DNA from: Moraxella porci DSM 25326
GTDB taxonomy: Bacteria > Pseudomonadota > Gammaproteobacteria > Pseudomonadales > Moraxellaceae
Assembly (NCBI RefSeq): GCF_002014855.1
Contig: NZ_MUYV01000002.1
Coordinates: forward strand, 1-53,938
Direction of reading: 5' to 3'
DNA: 53,938 bases
How positions within the stretch are numbered: position 1 is the first letter of the stretch; each line of letters begins with the position of its first letter. Under the pieces are notes generated by a model. The model was not told the DNA's origin and did no database searches. It worked only from the letters and a program-made list of their open reading frames with translations. Shown here in pieces: positions 38,689-47,025 of this stretch. Position numbers and translations under genes: made by a program.

Positions 38689-39174
38689 ATGATGAAATTA
38701 CGAATTTTAAGTGTCGGGCATAAGATGCCAAACTGGGTGCAGACTGGCTTTGAAGAGTACTTCAAACGCATTCAGCCGATGATGAGCGTTGAACTTGTTG
38801 AACTTGCTCCCGCCAAACGCAGCAAAAACCCGTCGCCTGCCGAGATTGAAAAATACAAAGCGGTGGAAGCTGCCACCATCTTAAACGCCAAGCAGCCCAA
38901 AGAGCTACTATGGCTCTTGGAAGTCAAAGGTAAAATGCTCTCCACCGAAAAGCTTGCCGATAAGCTCTCTATCGCCATGCAAGATGGTGCCGATATTGCC
39001 TTGGTCATCGGTGGTGCTGACGGTGTCGCTGATGATGTGCTACAGGCGGCGGATTTTAAGTGGTCGATGTCTGATCTGACTCTGCCACATCCTTTGGTGC
39101 GGGTGATTTTGATGGAGCAGCTGTACCGTGCGATGAGTATTATCAATAACCATCCATATCATCGGGGCGGTTGA
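38689..39174 (+). CDS. rlmH: 23S rRNA pseudouridine-1915 N3-methyltransferase
   Basis: This SPOUT methyltransferase of about 160 residues acts on the 70S ribosome at m3-Psi1915 of helix 69 using SAM. It begins MKLRILSVGHKMPNWVQTG. The SAM-knot motif is LVIGGADGV, and the C-terminal LPHPLVRVILMEQLYRAMSI ends with HPYHRGG. Two adjacent ATGs (38689, 38692) follow GGGAAA. It is usually next to rsfS; here it stands alone. Confidence 0.96.
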   Translation: MMKLRILSVGHKMPNWVQTGFEEYFKRIQPMMSVELVELAPAKRSKNPSPAEIEKYKAVEAATILNAKQPKELLWLLEVKGKMLSTEKLADKLSIAMQDGADIALVIGGADGVADDVLQAADFKWSMSDLTLPHPLVRVILMEQLYRAMSIINNHPYHRGG

Positions 39175-39200
39175 TTGATTTTATAAACACCAAGTCAATA

Positions 39201-39235
39201 AAAACCGCTTTATCACGACGATAAAGCGGTTTTTT
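39201..39235. terminator. bidirectional terminator between rlmH and pnp
   Basis: AAAACCGCTTTATC-ACGAC-GATAAAGCGGTTTTTT is a perfect stem between convergent genes. Confidence 0.92.
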
Positions 39236-39258
39236 GATTGATCAAGATTGGCAAAGAA

Positions 39259-41352
39259 TTATTGCTCAATGCCTTTCATGGTCAGCTTGATACGGCCACG
39301 GTTGTCGATGTCTTGGACTTGGACTTTGACCACTTGACCTTCTTTTAGGTAGTCAGCGACATTCTCAACACGCTCATCAGAGATTTGGCTGATGTGTACC
39401 AAACCATCAGTACCCGGTAGAATGGTCACAAATGCACCAAAGTCAACAATGCGAGCCACAGTACCTTCATAGGTCGTACCGACTTCAACTTCAGCAGTGA
39501 TGGCTTCGATTTGGGCGATGGCAGCACGAGTCGATGCCTTATCCATGCCAAAGATGCGGATGGTGCCGTTATCTTCGATGTCGATGGTCGCACCAGTGTC
39601 TTCGGTCAACTGGCGGATGGTTGCACCACCTTTACCAATCACATCACGGATTTTTTCTGGGTTGATGTTGATGGTTGCATAGTTTGGTGCGTGTGCATTG
39701 ATCTCGGTGCGGCTTGATGAGATCACTTCATTCATCGCTTTTAGGATATGGATACGGCCAGCGTGTGCTTGCTTAAGTGCTTGCTCCATGATGTCAGCAG
39801 TGATGCCTTCGATTTTGATATCCATCTGAAGCGCTGTGATGCCTTCGGTCGTACCTGCCACTTTAAAGTCCATATCACCAAGATGGTCTTCGTCACCTAA
39901 GATGTCTGATAGTACGGCAAAACGCTCGCCTTCTTTGACCAGACCCATCGCAATACCTGCCACAGGTGCTTTTAGCGGTACGCCTGCATCCATCAATGAT
40001 AGTGATGCACCACACACAGATGCCATCGATGATGAACCGTTTGATTCGGTGATTTCTGATACCACACGGATGGTATAAGGGAAGCGATCAGCGGCTGGTA
40101 GCATGGCTTGGACACCACGGCGAGCTAGGCGACCATGACCGATCTCACGGCGTTTTGGTGCGCCTTCACGACCTGTCTCACCCACTGAGAAATGCGGGAA
40201 GTTGTAGTGTAGCATGAAGTGGTCTTGCTTGGTGCCTGCCAAAGTATCCACCAAGTTTACATCACGGCTGGTACCTAGCGTGGTCACAACCAAAGCCTGG
40301 GTCTCACCACGGGTAAATAGCGCTGAGCCGTGTGTATAAGGCAATACACCCACTTGGATATCCAATGCGCGCACAGTCTCAAGGTCACGGCCATCAATAC
40401 GTGGTTTGCCTGATAGGATGTTGTCACGCACGGTGCGGTATTTTAGCTCTTCGAACAATGCTTTGATGTCATCAACACGCTCAGCATGGCCTTCGCTCTC
40501 AGCGTCACCTGCCAATGCTTCGATGGCTTCGTTTTTGATTTCGTCTAGGCGAGCATAGCGATCTTGCTTGACGGTGATGGTATAAGCTTCGCTCACTTTG
40601 TCAGTAAAGCCTGCTTTTAGGGCATTGTTTAATTCTTCGTTAATTGCAGGAGCGACAAATTCTTGCTTGGCATTGCCAACAGCTGCAGCAAAGGCATTGA
40701 TGTTATCAATCACGATTTGTTGTTGTGCATGACCATACAGTACTGCACCCAGCATTTGATCTTCTGACAGTTCACGCGCTTCAGATTCAACCATCAAAAC
40801 GGCCGATTTGGTACCAGCAACAACCAAATCAAGATCACTTTGTTTCATCTGTGCCAGATTTGGGTTTAGGACATATTCGCCATTGATAAAGCCGACGCGA
40901 GCGGCACCGATTGGGCCATTAAATGGCGCAGGTGAGATTGCCAATGCCGCTGATGCGCCAATCATCGCTGCGATATCTGCATCTTGGGTCTTGTCCGATG
41001 AGATGGTGGTGGCGGTGATTTGGATTTCGTTGTAGTAGCCTTCTGGGAATAGTGGGCGGATTGGACGGTCGATCAAACGAGATGTCAGCGTCTCAAACTC
41101 ACTGGCACGGCCTTCACGCTTGCCATAGCCACCTGGGATTTTGCCCGATGCGTACATTTTTTCTTGATAATTGACGGTCAATGGGAAGAAATTTTGGCCA
41201 GCAACAGCTTCTGGACGCACAACCACAGCAACCAGTACAGACACGCCGCCCATATGCACAAGCACTGAGTTTGCTTGGCGTGCGATACGGCCAGTTTCTA
41301 GGACAACTTGTTGGTTGCCATATTGAAATTCTTGACGAATGGTATTAAACAT
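39259..41352 (-). CDS. pnp: polyribonucleotide nucleotidyltransferase (PNPase)
   Basis: This 697-residue phosphorolytic 3'-5' exoribonuclease works with RNase E in the degradosome. It has two RNase PH domains, the first with [29 protein letters not shown] (read in parts), the second with [23 protein letters not shown] and catalytic [15 protein letters not shown]. These are followed by a KH domain ([20 protein letters not shown]) and an S1 domain ([26 protein letters not shown]). It follows rpsO, as in E. coli, where pnp is autoregulated by cleavage of its leader. Confidence 0.97.
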   Translation of the reverse strand: MFNTIRQEFQYGNQQVVLETGRIARQANSVLVHMGGVSVLVAVVVRPEAVAGQNFFPLTVNYQEKMYASGKIPGGYGKREGRASEFETLTSRLIDRPIRPLFPEGYYNEIQITATTISSDKTQDADIAAMIGASAALAISPAPFNGPIGAARVGFINGEYVLNPNLAQMKQSDLDLVVAGTKSAVLMVESEARELSEDQMLGAVLYGHAQQQIVIDNINAFAAAVGNAKQEFVAPAINEELNNALKAGFTDKVSEAYTITVKQDRYARLDEIKNEAIEALAGDAESEGHAERVDDIKALFEELKYRTVRDNILSGKPRIDGRDLETVRALDIQVGVLPYTHGSALFTRGETQALVVTTLGTSRDVNLVDTLAGTKQDHFMLHYNFPHFSVGETGREGAPKRREIGHGRLARRGVQAMLPAADRFPYTIRVVSEITESNGSSSMASVCGASLSLMDAGVPLKAPVAGIAMGLVKEGERFAVLSDILGDEDHLGDMDFKVAGTTEGITALQMDIKIEGITADIMEQALKQAHAGRIHILKAMNEVISSSRTEINAHAPNYATININPEKIRDVIGKGGATIRQLTEDTGATIDIEDNGTIRIFGMDKASTRAAIAQIEAITAEVEVGTTYEGTVARIVDFGAFVTILPGTDGLVHISQISDERVENVADYLKEGQVVKVQVQDIDNRGRIKLTMKGIEQ

Positions 41353-41476
41353 AAACTTTTCCTAATGAATGAACTTTGGCAATATCTAAAGCCCTAAGCC
41401 ATTACACCGATTGGAAATCCAACTTGTGCCATGCCTTAGAGTTCTAAATACCTGCCAAATTTTGCTTAAAATTAAC

Positions 41477-41511
41477 GAAAAAACGGCACGCAAAAAGCAC
41501 GCCGTTTTTTA
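41477..41511 (-). terminator. terminator between rpsO and pnp
   Basis: Inverted AAAAAACGGC and GCCGTTTTTT with inner GC pairs stand 40 nt after the rpsO stop, read toward pnp. It probably acts partially, as the rpsO terminator does in E. coli. Confidence 0.75.
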
Positions 41512-41550
41512 TTATCGTAAACAGGACTTACCTGTCGCCACAAAAGCGAA

Positions 41551-41817
41551 TTAACGACGCAGACCCAGTGAACCGATTAGGTCGGTATAACGATTAAGGT
41601 CTTTACCTTTTAGGTAGTCAAGTAGCTTACGGCGTTGGTTAACCATACGGATTAGACCACGGCGGCTGTGATGGTCAGCTTTGTGAGTTTTGAAGTGGTC
41701 TTGTAGGTCGTTGATACGAGCAGTCAATAGTGCTACTTGCACTTCTGGGCTGCCAGTGTCATTTTCAGCGCGCTTGTATTTAGCGATGATATCGATACGA
41801 TCTTGATTCGTTAGCAT
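41551..41817 (-). CDS. rpsO: 30S ribosomal protein S15
   Basis: S15 binds 16S rRNA early in platform assembly. It has 88 residues, the standard length. [36 protein letters not shown] (read in parts) and the end [13 protein letters not shown] are characteristic. AGGAAAT precedes the ATG. It belongs to the nusA-infB-pnp cluster, but is cut off from truB here by two porin genes. Confidence 0.98.
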   Translation of the reverse strand: MLTNQDRIDIIAKYKRAENDTGSPEVQVALLTARINDLQDHFKTHKADHHSRRGLIRMVNQRRKLLDYLKGKDLNRYTDLIGSLGLRR

Positions 41818-41953
41818 AACAATTTCCTAATAAGCAATGCAGTGATATTCAGGCAAGCATTGCATTGCTAAAGCTTGCCTAAGCCAATTGGCACTTAAAC
41901 GCGGATTATAACAGATTTTTAAGCTGATGTCAGCTGATTTTGTGATTTTTGAC

Positions 41954-41980
41954 AAAAAACCCATCAACGAGTGATGGGTT
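41954..41980 (-). terminator. terminator after the first opacity-type porin
   Basis: AACCCATCA-ACGAG-TGATGGGTT is a 9-bp perfect stem; on the minus strand a T-tract follows. Its 27 nt are identical to 42766-42792. Confidence 0.85.
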
Positions 41981-42010
41981 TGGGATGGCTATACCGCCTA
42001 AATGGTCAGA

Positions 42011-42643
42011 TTAGAAGTTATAACGCAGACCAACTTTAGCACCGTATTGATTGGCTTTGGCATCAGTAAATTCGCCCAAATAGTTGTATTCTACGCCAGC
42101 ATTTACCGCCATTTTTGGACTAACAGTATATTGCACACCAGCCAATACGCCGTAGCCAATTTCATCGGTATCTACAATCTCTTCTTTTGAAGATCCGCTC
42201 TCAATAATGTAGTTAGTTGCTGAATCATAAATCTTATAATCACCCATTGCATCACCCGTGAATTTATTCCAAGCAACGCGAGCACCGACATACGGAGTGA
42301 AATTATTCATTGATGCAAAATCATAAATAGCCGACAAACCAATCGACTGTGCTTTCACTTCAAGTGTTTCATTATAATCAGCAGAGATACCATTCATGCT
42401 TTCTGAGCCAGATCCTGAATAGTCTGCTTTACCGTAATTGGTATAATCTAGTTCATAACGCACATTGCCAGTGTCTGTACCAACGGCGACACGAAAACCT
42501 AGATCATTGCCTTTTAATTTGATATCTTCATCCACAAGTTTATATTCAGGCTTTGACAAACCAATATCACCTTGAACATAGTATTGAGCAGATGCAGCGG
42601 TTGATAGTGCAGCGATGGCTGTAGCAAGTACGATCTTTTTCAT
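42011..42643 (-). CDS. opacity-type outer-membrane beta-barrel protein, copy 1
   Basis: This 210-residue protein has the signal peptide MKKIVLATAIAALSTAASA and an eight-stranded barrel pattern ending in a terminal YNF. Segments such as SIGLSAIYDF, FTPYVGARVAWNKF and AVNAGVEYNYLGEF identify the Opa/OmpW-like opacity porin group found in Neisseria and Moraxellaceae. It is a clear paralogue of the next gene. AAGGAA precedes the ATG. Loops between strands are acidic and low-complexity, as in surface-exposed loops. Confidence 0.88.
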   Translation of the reverse strand: MKKIVLATAIAALSTAASAQYYVQGDIGLSKPEYKLVDEDIKLKGNDLGFRVAVGTDTGNVRYELDYTNYGKADYSGSGSESMNGISADYNETLEVKAQSIGLSAIYDFASMNNFTPYVGARVAWNKFTGDAMGDYKIYDSATNYIIESGSSKEEIVDTDEIGYGVLAGVQYTVSPKMAVNAGVEYNYLGEFTDAKANQYGAKVGLRYNF

Positions 42644-42765
42644 AACAATTCCTTAATAAACACCCTATCATATTGGGTAAATTCATTCTACCCTCCCCCT
42701 GCAATACTTGTCAAGAATTTTTGCAACAATTCAGCAATCATGTTACAAAATTTTTCAAGGCCATG

Positions 42766-42792
42766 AAAAAACCCATCAACGAGTGATGGGTT
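42766..42792 (-). terminator. terminator after the second opacity-type porin
   Basis: It has the same stem and loop as 41954-41980, base for base over 27 nt, just after the stop of copy 2. Confidence 0.85.
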
Positions 42793-42810
42793 CTTAAGCC
42801 TAATAATGTA

Positions 42811-43443
42811 TTAAAAATTCATACGCACGCCGATATTGGCACCCGTTTGGTCAACTTTGATGTCGCCTACTTTGCCCAAATAGTTGTATTCGCCGCTGAC
42901 ATTGACCGCCACCACAGGGGTTGCTTGGTAGCTGACGCCCACAATACCGCCGACGCCAACACGCGTATCGGTGTTATTATCTTCGCTGTAGCCGCAGAAT
43001 TCACCGCCATAGCTATATGATGACACACAGCGGCGCAGCTCATCGCTTAGGAAATTGACACCCACACGAGCGCCGACATAAGGCGTTAGCTTGCTTGTAT
43101 TTTTAAAGTCATAAAAGGCACTGGCACCGATTGAATGTGCGTAGACATTATACTCATCGTGGATATAAGCCGTGCCATCACGATAGTAGTAATTATCTTC
43201 AGCATTGCCAAAATAGCTGTAGTCATAAGCATAGCGATAGTTGCCTTTATCCTTGCCGATGCTGATGCGGCCGCCGACACCATCTTCGGTGCGGTTACTC
43301 TCACCAAAATCAAAATCCAGCTCTGAATAGCCCAAATCAGCCTGCCAGTACCATTGACCGGCATTGGTCGGAGTATCATAGATCGATGCGTTGGCAGCGG
43401 TCGCTGTGATCATCGCCAAAGCCAGTACAGACAGTTTTTTCAT
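42811..43443 (-). CDS. opacity-type outer-membrane beta-barrel protein, copy 2
   Basis: This 210-residue protein has the signal MKKLSVLALAMITATAANA and a barrel ending in VRMNF. It shares with copy 1 the motifs SIGASAFYDF, LTPYVGARVGVNFL and AVNVSGEYNYLGKV, at the same spacing. Its loops differ and are rich in Asp, Tyr and Asn; one contains two cysteines (RRCVSSYSYGGEFCGY) that could form a surface disulfide, absent from copy 1. AAAGGTG precedes the ATG. Confidence 0.88.
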   Translation of the reverse strand: MKKLSVLALAMITATAANASIYDTPTNAGQWYWQADLGYSELDFDFGESNRTEDGVGGRISIGKDKGNYRYAYDYSYFGNAEDNYYYRDGTAYIHDEYNVYAHSIGASAFYDFKNTSKLTPYVGARVGVNFLSDELRRCVSSYSYGGEFCGYSEDNNTDTRVGVGGIVGVSYQATPVVAVNVSGEYNYLGKVGDIKVDQTGANIGVRMNF

Positions 43444-43593
43444 GGTTTCACCTTTTATCGTTGGGGTTGATTTATCGTTGGGGTTGATTTTGGTTTATTG
43501 TACGGCCAAAGCCCATGGTAGGCAAGTATTTGACATGGCGATTTGATGAGTTTCTTGAAAAATTTTGTAACATTTGCTGAGAAATTGTACAAA

Positions 43594-43621
43594 TAAACCC
43601 ACCGAACGCATTCGATGGGTC
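43594..43621 (-). terminator. terminator after truB
   Basis: ACCCATCGAA and TTCGGTGGGT on the minus strand (one T-G pair) are followed by TTTATTT, 30 nt downstream of truB. Confidence 0.7.
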
Positions 43622-43652
43622 TGTAAAAGATGAGTTTATAAATTGAATAACG

Positions 43653-44576
43653 CTAAGCCACCAATTTTTTGGGTTGTAGCCTGCCTGTGCTTGCCACTTC
43701 ACCAAGTCCGATAAACTCATCGCCTTGATACAGCCTTACCAAGCAAGTCTCATCAAATGCCGCCAATGAAAGCGCGCGATCTTTGACATTCAGTCGTTGA
43801 CCGAGCTTTAGCCGTGCCGCCTCATCATCACTCACCATCAAAGTCGGCAGATGTGTCAGCATGGCATCAATCGGTAGCAGCCTACCCAGTCGCTCGCTCA
43901 TCGGCAAAGCATCTAGCGCATCGGTCGTGATGGCATCATCCACACCAAAATCGCCCGTCATCGTGCGATGCAGCCGTGTCAGATGCCCCACCGTGCCAAG
44001 TCGTTTGGCAATATCTTCGCCAAGCACACGCACATAGGTGCCTTTTGAGCAGATGACATCAAGCGAGATGACATCATCACCGAGCTTGGTTAGGCTCAAA
44101 TGGTGAATGGTGATGGCTCGTGGCGCACGCTCAATCTCGATGCCGTCTCGGGCATATTCGTAGAGCTTTTTGCCGTCTTTTTTGAGTGCTGAATACATCG
44201 GTGGGATTTGGCTTTGTGCGCCCGTCATAGCATCAGCGATGGCGTCGAGCATCGCTTGATCAAAACTTGGCACGGCCTGATGATCTATCGCCTGTCCATC
44301 AGCATCGCCCGAATCGGTCGCTACGCCTAGGCGAATGGTCGCCGTATAGCCTTTATCAGCATCCAGTCCATATTGTGCAAATTTGGTCGCTTCGCCAAAT
44401 ACCAATGGCAAAAGCCCAGTCGCCATCGGATCAAGCGTGCCAGTATGTCCTGCTTTTTTGGAATCTTGGCTGTCTGATTTGAACAAAAACTTCGCCTTTG
44501 CCAATGCCGAATGCGAGCTGATGCCTTGGGACTTATCCAATAATAAAATCCCTGAAATGACGGTCTTAGTGTTCAC
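43653..44576 (-). CDS. truB: tRNA pseudouridine-55 synthase
   Basis: TruB makes pseudouridine 55 in the T loop of tRNAs. In the 307-residue protein GISGILLLDKSQGISSH-type residues open the domain, and the catalytic Asp49 is in GHTGTLDPMATGLLPL. SDSGDADGQ, YEYARDGIEIERAPR and CSKGTYVRVLGEDIAKRLG are all family motifs. A C-terminal PUA-like domain follows. The start overlaps rbfA by 4 nt (ATGA), so the two are coupled. Confidence 0.97.
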   Translation of the reverse strand: MNTKTVISGILLLDKSQGISSHSALAKAKFLFKSDSQDSKKAGHTGTLDPMATGLLPLVFGEATKFAQYGLDADKGYTATIRLGVATDSGDADGQAIDHQAVPSFDQAMLDAIADAMTGAQSQIPPMYSALKKDGKKLYEYARDGIEIERAPRAITIHHLSLTKLGDDVISLDVICSKGTYVRVLGEDIAKRLGTVGHLTRLHRTMTGDFGVDDAITTDALDALPMSERLGRLLPIDAMLTHLPTLMVSDDEAARLKLGQRLNVKDRALSLAAFDETCLVRLYQGDEFIGLGEVASTGRLQPKKLVA

Positions 44577-44980
44577 TCTGCCGTCTCATCATCATAATGC
44601 TGCTCGCTTTCGTGCGTCTTTTTCATCGCCTGATTGACCAAATCCATCATGTGATTGCCGTGCGCCGTCACTTCATCATAATGAAATCTTAGGCGTGGCG
44701 TGGTGCGAGTTTTCATCGTGTGCGATAATTCGGTACGCAAAAATCCTGACGCACGGTTCAAGATGGCGACACTCTCACGGTGGCTATCAATGTTCATGCC
44801 TGTGTCATTATGTGGCTCAAGGATGGTCACATACACATCAGCATAACCCAAATCAGGGCTGACCTTGACACTTGAGATGGTCACAAACCCCGTCAAGCGT
44901 GGATCGTTAATCTCATCACGAATCAAAGTGGCTAGCGTTCGCTGAATTTGATCAGCAAGTCGTTGTAAGCGTTGGCTCAT
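44573..44980 (-). CDS. rbfA: ribosome-binding factor A
   Basis: RbfA is a KH-fold protein needed for late maturation of the 16S 5' region. The 135-residue protein begins with QRLADQIQRTLATLIRDEINDPRL and contains VTISSVKVSPDLGYADVYVTIL, RASGFLRTELSHTMKTRTTPRLRFHYD (read in parts). Its acidic, His-rich tail (ESEQHYDDETAE) is a little longer than in E. coli. Normally it follows infB directly; here two plus-strand genes intervene. Confidence 0.96.
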   Translation of the reverse strand: MSQRLQRLADQIQRTLATLIRDEINDPRLTGFVTISSVKVSPDLGYADVYVTILEPHNDTGMNIDSHRESVAILNRASGFLRTELSHTMKTRTTPRLRFHYDEVTAHGNHMMDLVNQAMKKTHESEQHYDDETAE

Positions 44981-45480
44981 ATTTTCTCTCTAAAAATTCA
45001 CTGATATATTGTTATCAAGTATAGCGTATTTTGGCGATGAAACCAATGATCTGACTTTTTAAATTTTACATTCAGTTAAAAGATGGCAGTTTTTATCATC
45101 GATGGCTTTTCTTAGCCATCAAACACGGCATTTTGTCAAACTTGACATATTAATGAAAAATTATGAAAAAAACAGCATAAATAACGCTTTTTTACACCGC
45201 TGTCACAGCATTAAGATTGCTTACCCGTCGTTACATTGATTTACTTTGATTTGCAAATTCTCATCGCCTGTGCATCATTTTTTGACAAAACTTGCCTATT
45301 TTTCAAATTCCAAAGCCCCTATACTAAAAACCAAGGAAGCACACAGAGCAAGAATACATGTGATGCCAACTTGCAAGGTGTCATGTTTGGATGACACCTG
45401 CTACAATCAGACATCAGTAAGATGTCATAGGTCAATGACTTAATCATTGATGATATTAATTAAATAAAAGGAAGACCATT
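44981..45480. other. 500-nt intergenic region with a perfect hairpin
   Basis: This AT-rich divergent region lies between rbfA and the PRC/DUF2382 gene. It holds no gene that I can support. It contains a stem GATGGCT/AGCCATC at about 45099-45119, a possible plus-strand -10 TATACT at 45320-45325, and a perfect 9-bp hairpin AGGTGTCAT-GTTTGG-ATGACACCT at 45376-45399. That hairpin would lie in the 5' untranslated RNA of the next gene. Confidence 0.6.
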
Positions 45481-46329
45481 ATGAGCAAGCTAGTTCGTTT
45501 ACATGACATTGAAGCCAATCATCGCGAAGTTTTAGGCGAAGGTTATTACAATCCTATCGGCAGCACCGCTTATGGCTTAGGGGAAGAAAAAATCGGTAAA
45601 GTCCAAGATGTGTTGGTCGAAGCTGACACTGGCAAAGTCCGCTATTTGGTGGTGGATGCAGGTGGATGGTTCTTCTCAAAAGAAGTACTGGTGCCAGCAG
45701 GATTGTCGCGCATCGTGGGTGATGATGTTTATTTTGATAGCTTGACCAAAGATCAGGTCGAGGCGATGGAGCCGTATGACCCAGATTACAGCTACAGCTA
45801 CCAAGAGCAATTTGACAAAGATCGCGCATTTTATGCCGCAGATACACTGCCAGCTGACAGCCGCTTGGATCTGAACGAAACGCATTACACCGCACCAAAT
45901 ACCTTGGAGCTACTCGAAGAGCGTTTGACCGTAAATAAAGATCGTATCGTCTCTGGTGTGGTGAGCGTCGGCAAGCATGTGGTAACCGAAGATCGCCGCG
46001 TTGAAGTAGATCTGCAAGAAGAGCATGCGCACATTGAGCGTACTGCGGTGGATCGTCCTACCGATCGTCGCATCGGTGATGATTTGGGTGCTGACACCAT
46101 CAGCGTCGAGCTGGAGGCGGAGCGTGCCAATGTCACCAAACAAACCTATGTGACCGAAGAAATCTCACTGGGCAAAACCACTGAGACGCGCACTGAGACC
46201 ATCCTAGAGACCATCCAGCGCGAAGAGCTGAATGTCGATGATCTGGGTAATGTCGTAGATAAAGATGGCAACATCGTCACTTATGATGGCATCACCGCTG
46301 ATGAAGTGCGTCGCGCTCGCGGCCTGTGA
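45481..46329 (+). CDS. PRC-barrel plus DUF2382 (YsnF/AvaK) protein
   Basis: This 282-residue soluble protein has an N-terminal PRC-barrel at about residues 27-100 (GLGEEKIGKVQDVLVEADTG and VRYLVVDAGGWFF). An acidic linker follows, and then a DUF2382 domain from about 141, starting LELLEERLTVNKDRI and repeating as ISVELEAERANVTKQ. Proteins of this type are induced by general stress or desiccation in several bacteria; the molecular role is unknown. AAGGAAG precedes the ATG. It is inserted on the opposite strand inside the infB-rbfA interval. Confidence 0.88.
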   Translation: MSKLVRLHDIEANHREVLGEGYYNPIGSTAYGLGEEKIGKVQDVLVEADTGKVRYLVVDAGGWFFSKEVLVPAGLSRIVGDDVYFDSLTKDQVEAMEPYDPDYSYSYQEQFDKDRAFYAADTLPADSRLDLNETHYTAPNTLELLEERLTVNKDRIVSGVVSVGKHVVTEDRRVEVDLQEEHAHIERTAVDRPTDRRIGDDLGADTISVELEAERANVTKQTYVTEEISLGKTTETRTETILETIQREELNVDDLGNVVDKDGNIVTYDGITADEVRRARGL

Positions 46330-46344
46330 TTGATCACAGACATC

Positions 46345-46375
46345 AAAAAGTCAGGGTTTTACTCTGACTTTTTTT
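46345..46375 (+). terminator. terminator after the PRC/DUF2382 gene
   Basis: AAAAAGTCAG and CTGACTTTTT form a stem 15 nt after the stop codon. Confidence 0.85.
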
Positions 46376-46475
46376 GAACTTATTAGATAATTCAATGCTA
46401 AATTTGATGGCACCGATGAGGCATCTGTCTTCGCCTTGATGATGGCATCTGTTGGCTTAGCCATTAAGGACAACC

Positions 46476-46955
46476 ATGAAAACAACCGATCAAAATGTGC
46501 AAACGCTTGAGCTACTAGAAGAGCGTGCAGAAGTCCAAAAACATCGCATTCATAAGGGCAAGGTGGTACTATCCAAACAAACCCGTATGCGTACTGTTCA
46601 TGTACCTGTCACGCTGGCAGAAGAATATTTGGTGATCGACTATCAACCGCTAGACTCACTGCCTATCGATGAACAAATCCCAGTGATCGATGCGCCATCA
46701 AGCGCCAGCGCCCAAATCCAGCTCAATGGTGAGTTGATTACAGTCAGCCAAGAGGCGCCGATTGAGATCTTATTATCACGCGAGACGGCCTCAGTGCATA
46801 AGACTACGCACACCATCGAACGCATCAATTTACAGACCCACACCATCACGCAAGAGCACACCCTCACCGCCGAACTTCAAAAAGAAGTTTTGGACATCCA
46901 AGAAGGCGCGGATCTGCTGGTGCACGCCGACCCAGCCAACCATCCAAATGATTAA
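46476..46955 (+). CDS. DUF2382-domain protein, short paralogue
   Basis: This 159-residue protein begins TLELLEERAEVQKHRIHKG-like (from residue 10), matching the DUF2382 start of the preceding gene (TLELLEERLTVNKDRI). It carries a second half-repeat, ISREAPIEILL-type (SQEAPIEILLSRETASVHK). It has no PRC-barrel. It arose by duplication of, or fission from, the neighbour and has diverged strongly in the middle. AAGGA precedes the ATG. A stress-related function is inferred from the family only. Confidence 0.82.
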   Translation: MKTTDQNVQTLELLEERAEVQKHRIHKGKVVLSKQTRMRTVHVPVTLAEEYLVIDYQPLDSLPIDEQIPVIDAPSSASAQIQLNGELITVSQEAPIEILLSRETASVHKTTHTIERINLQTHTITQEHTLTAELQKEVLDIQEGADLLVHADPANHPND

Positions 46956-46977
46956 TCGCTGGATCAGTCATCCAATA

Positions 46978-47013
46978 AAACGCCCCAAAAGCACAGTGAC
47001 TTTTGGGGCGTTT
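46978..47013. terminator. bidirectional terminator between the DUF2382 gene and infB
   Basis: AAACGCCCCAAAAG and CTTTTGGGGCGTTT form a perfect 14-bp stem between convergent genes. Confidence 0.9.
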
Positions 47014-47025
47014 GCTATTTGGCTA

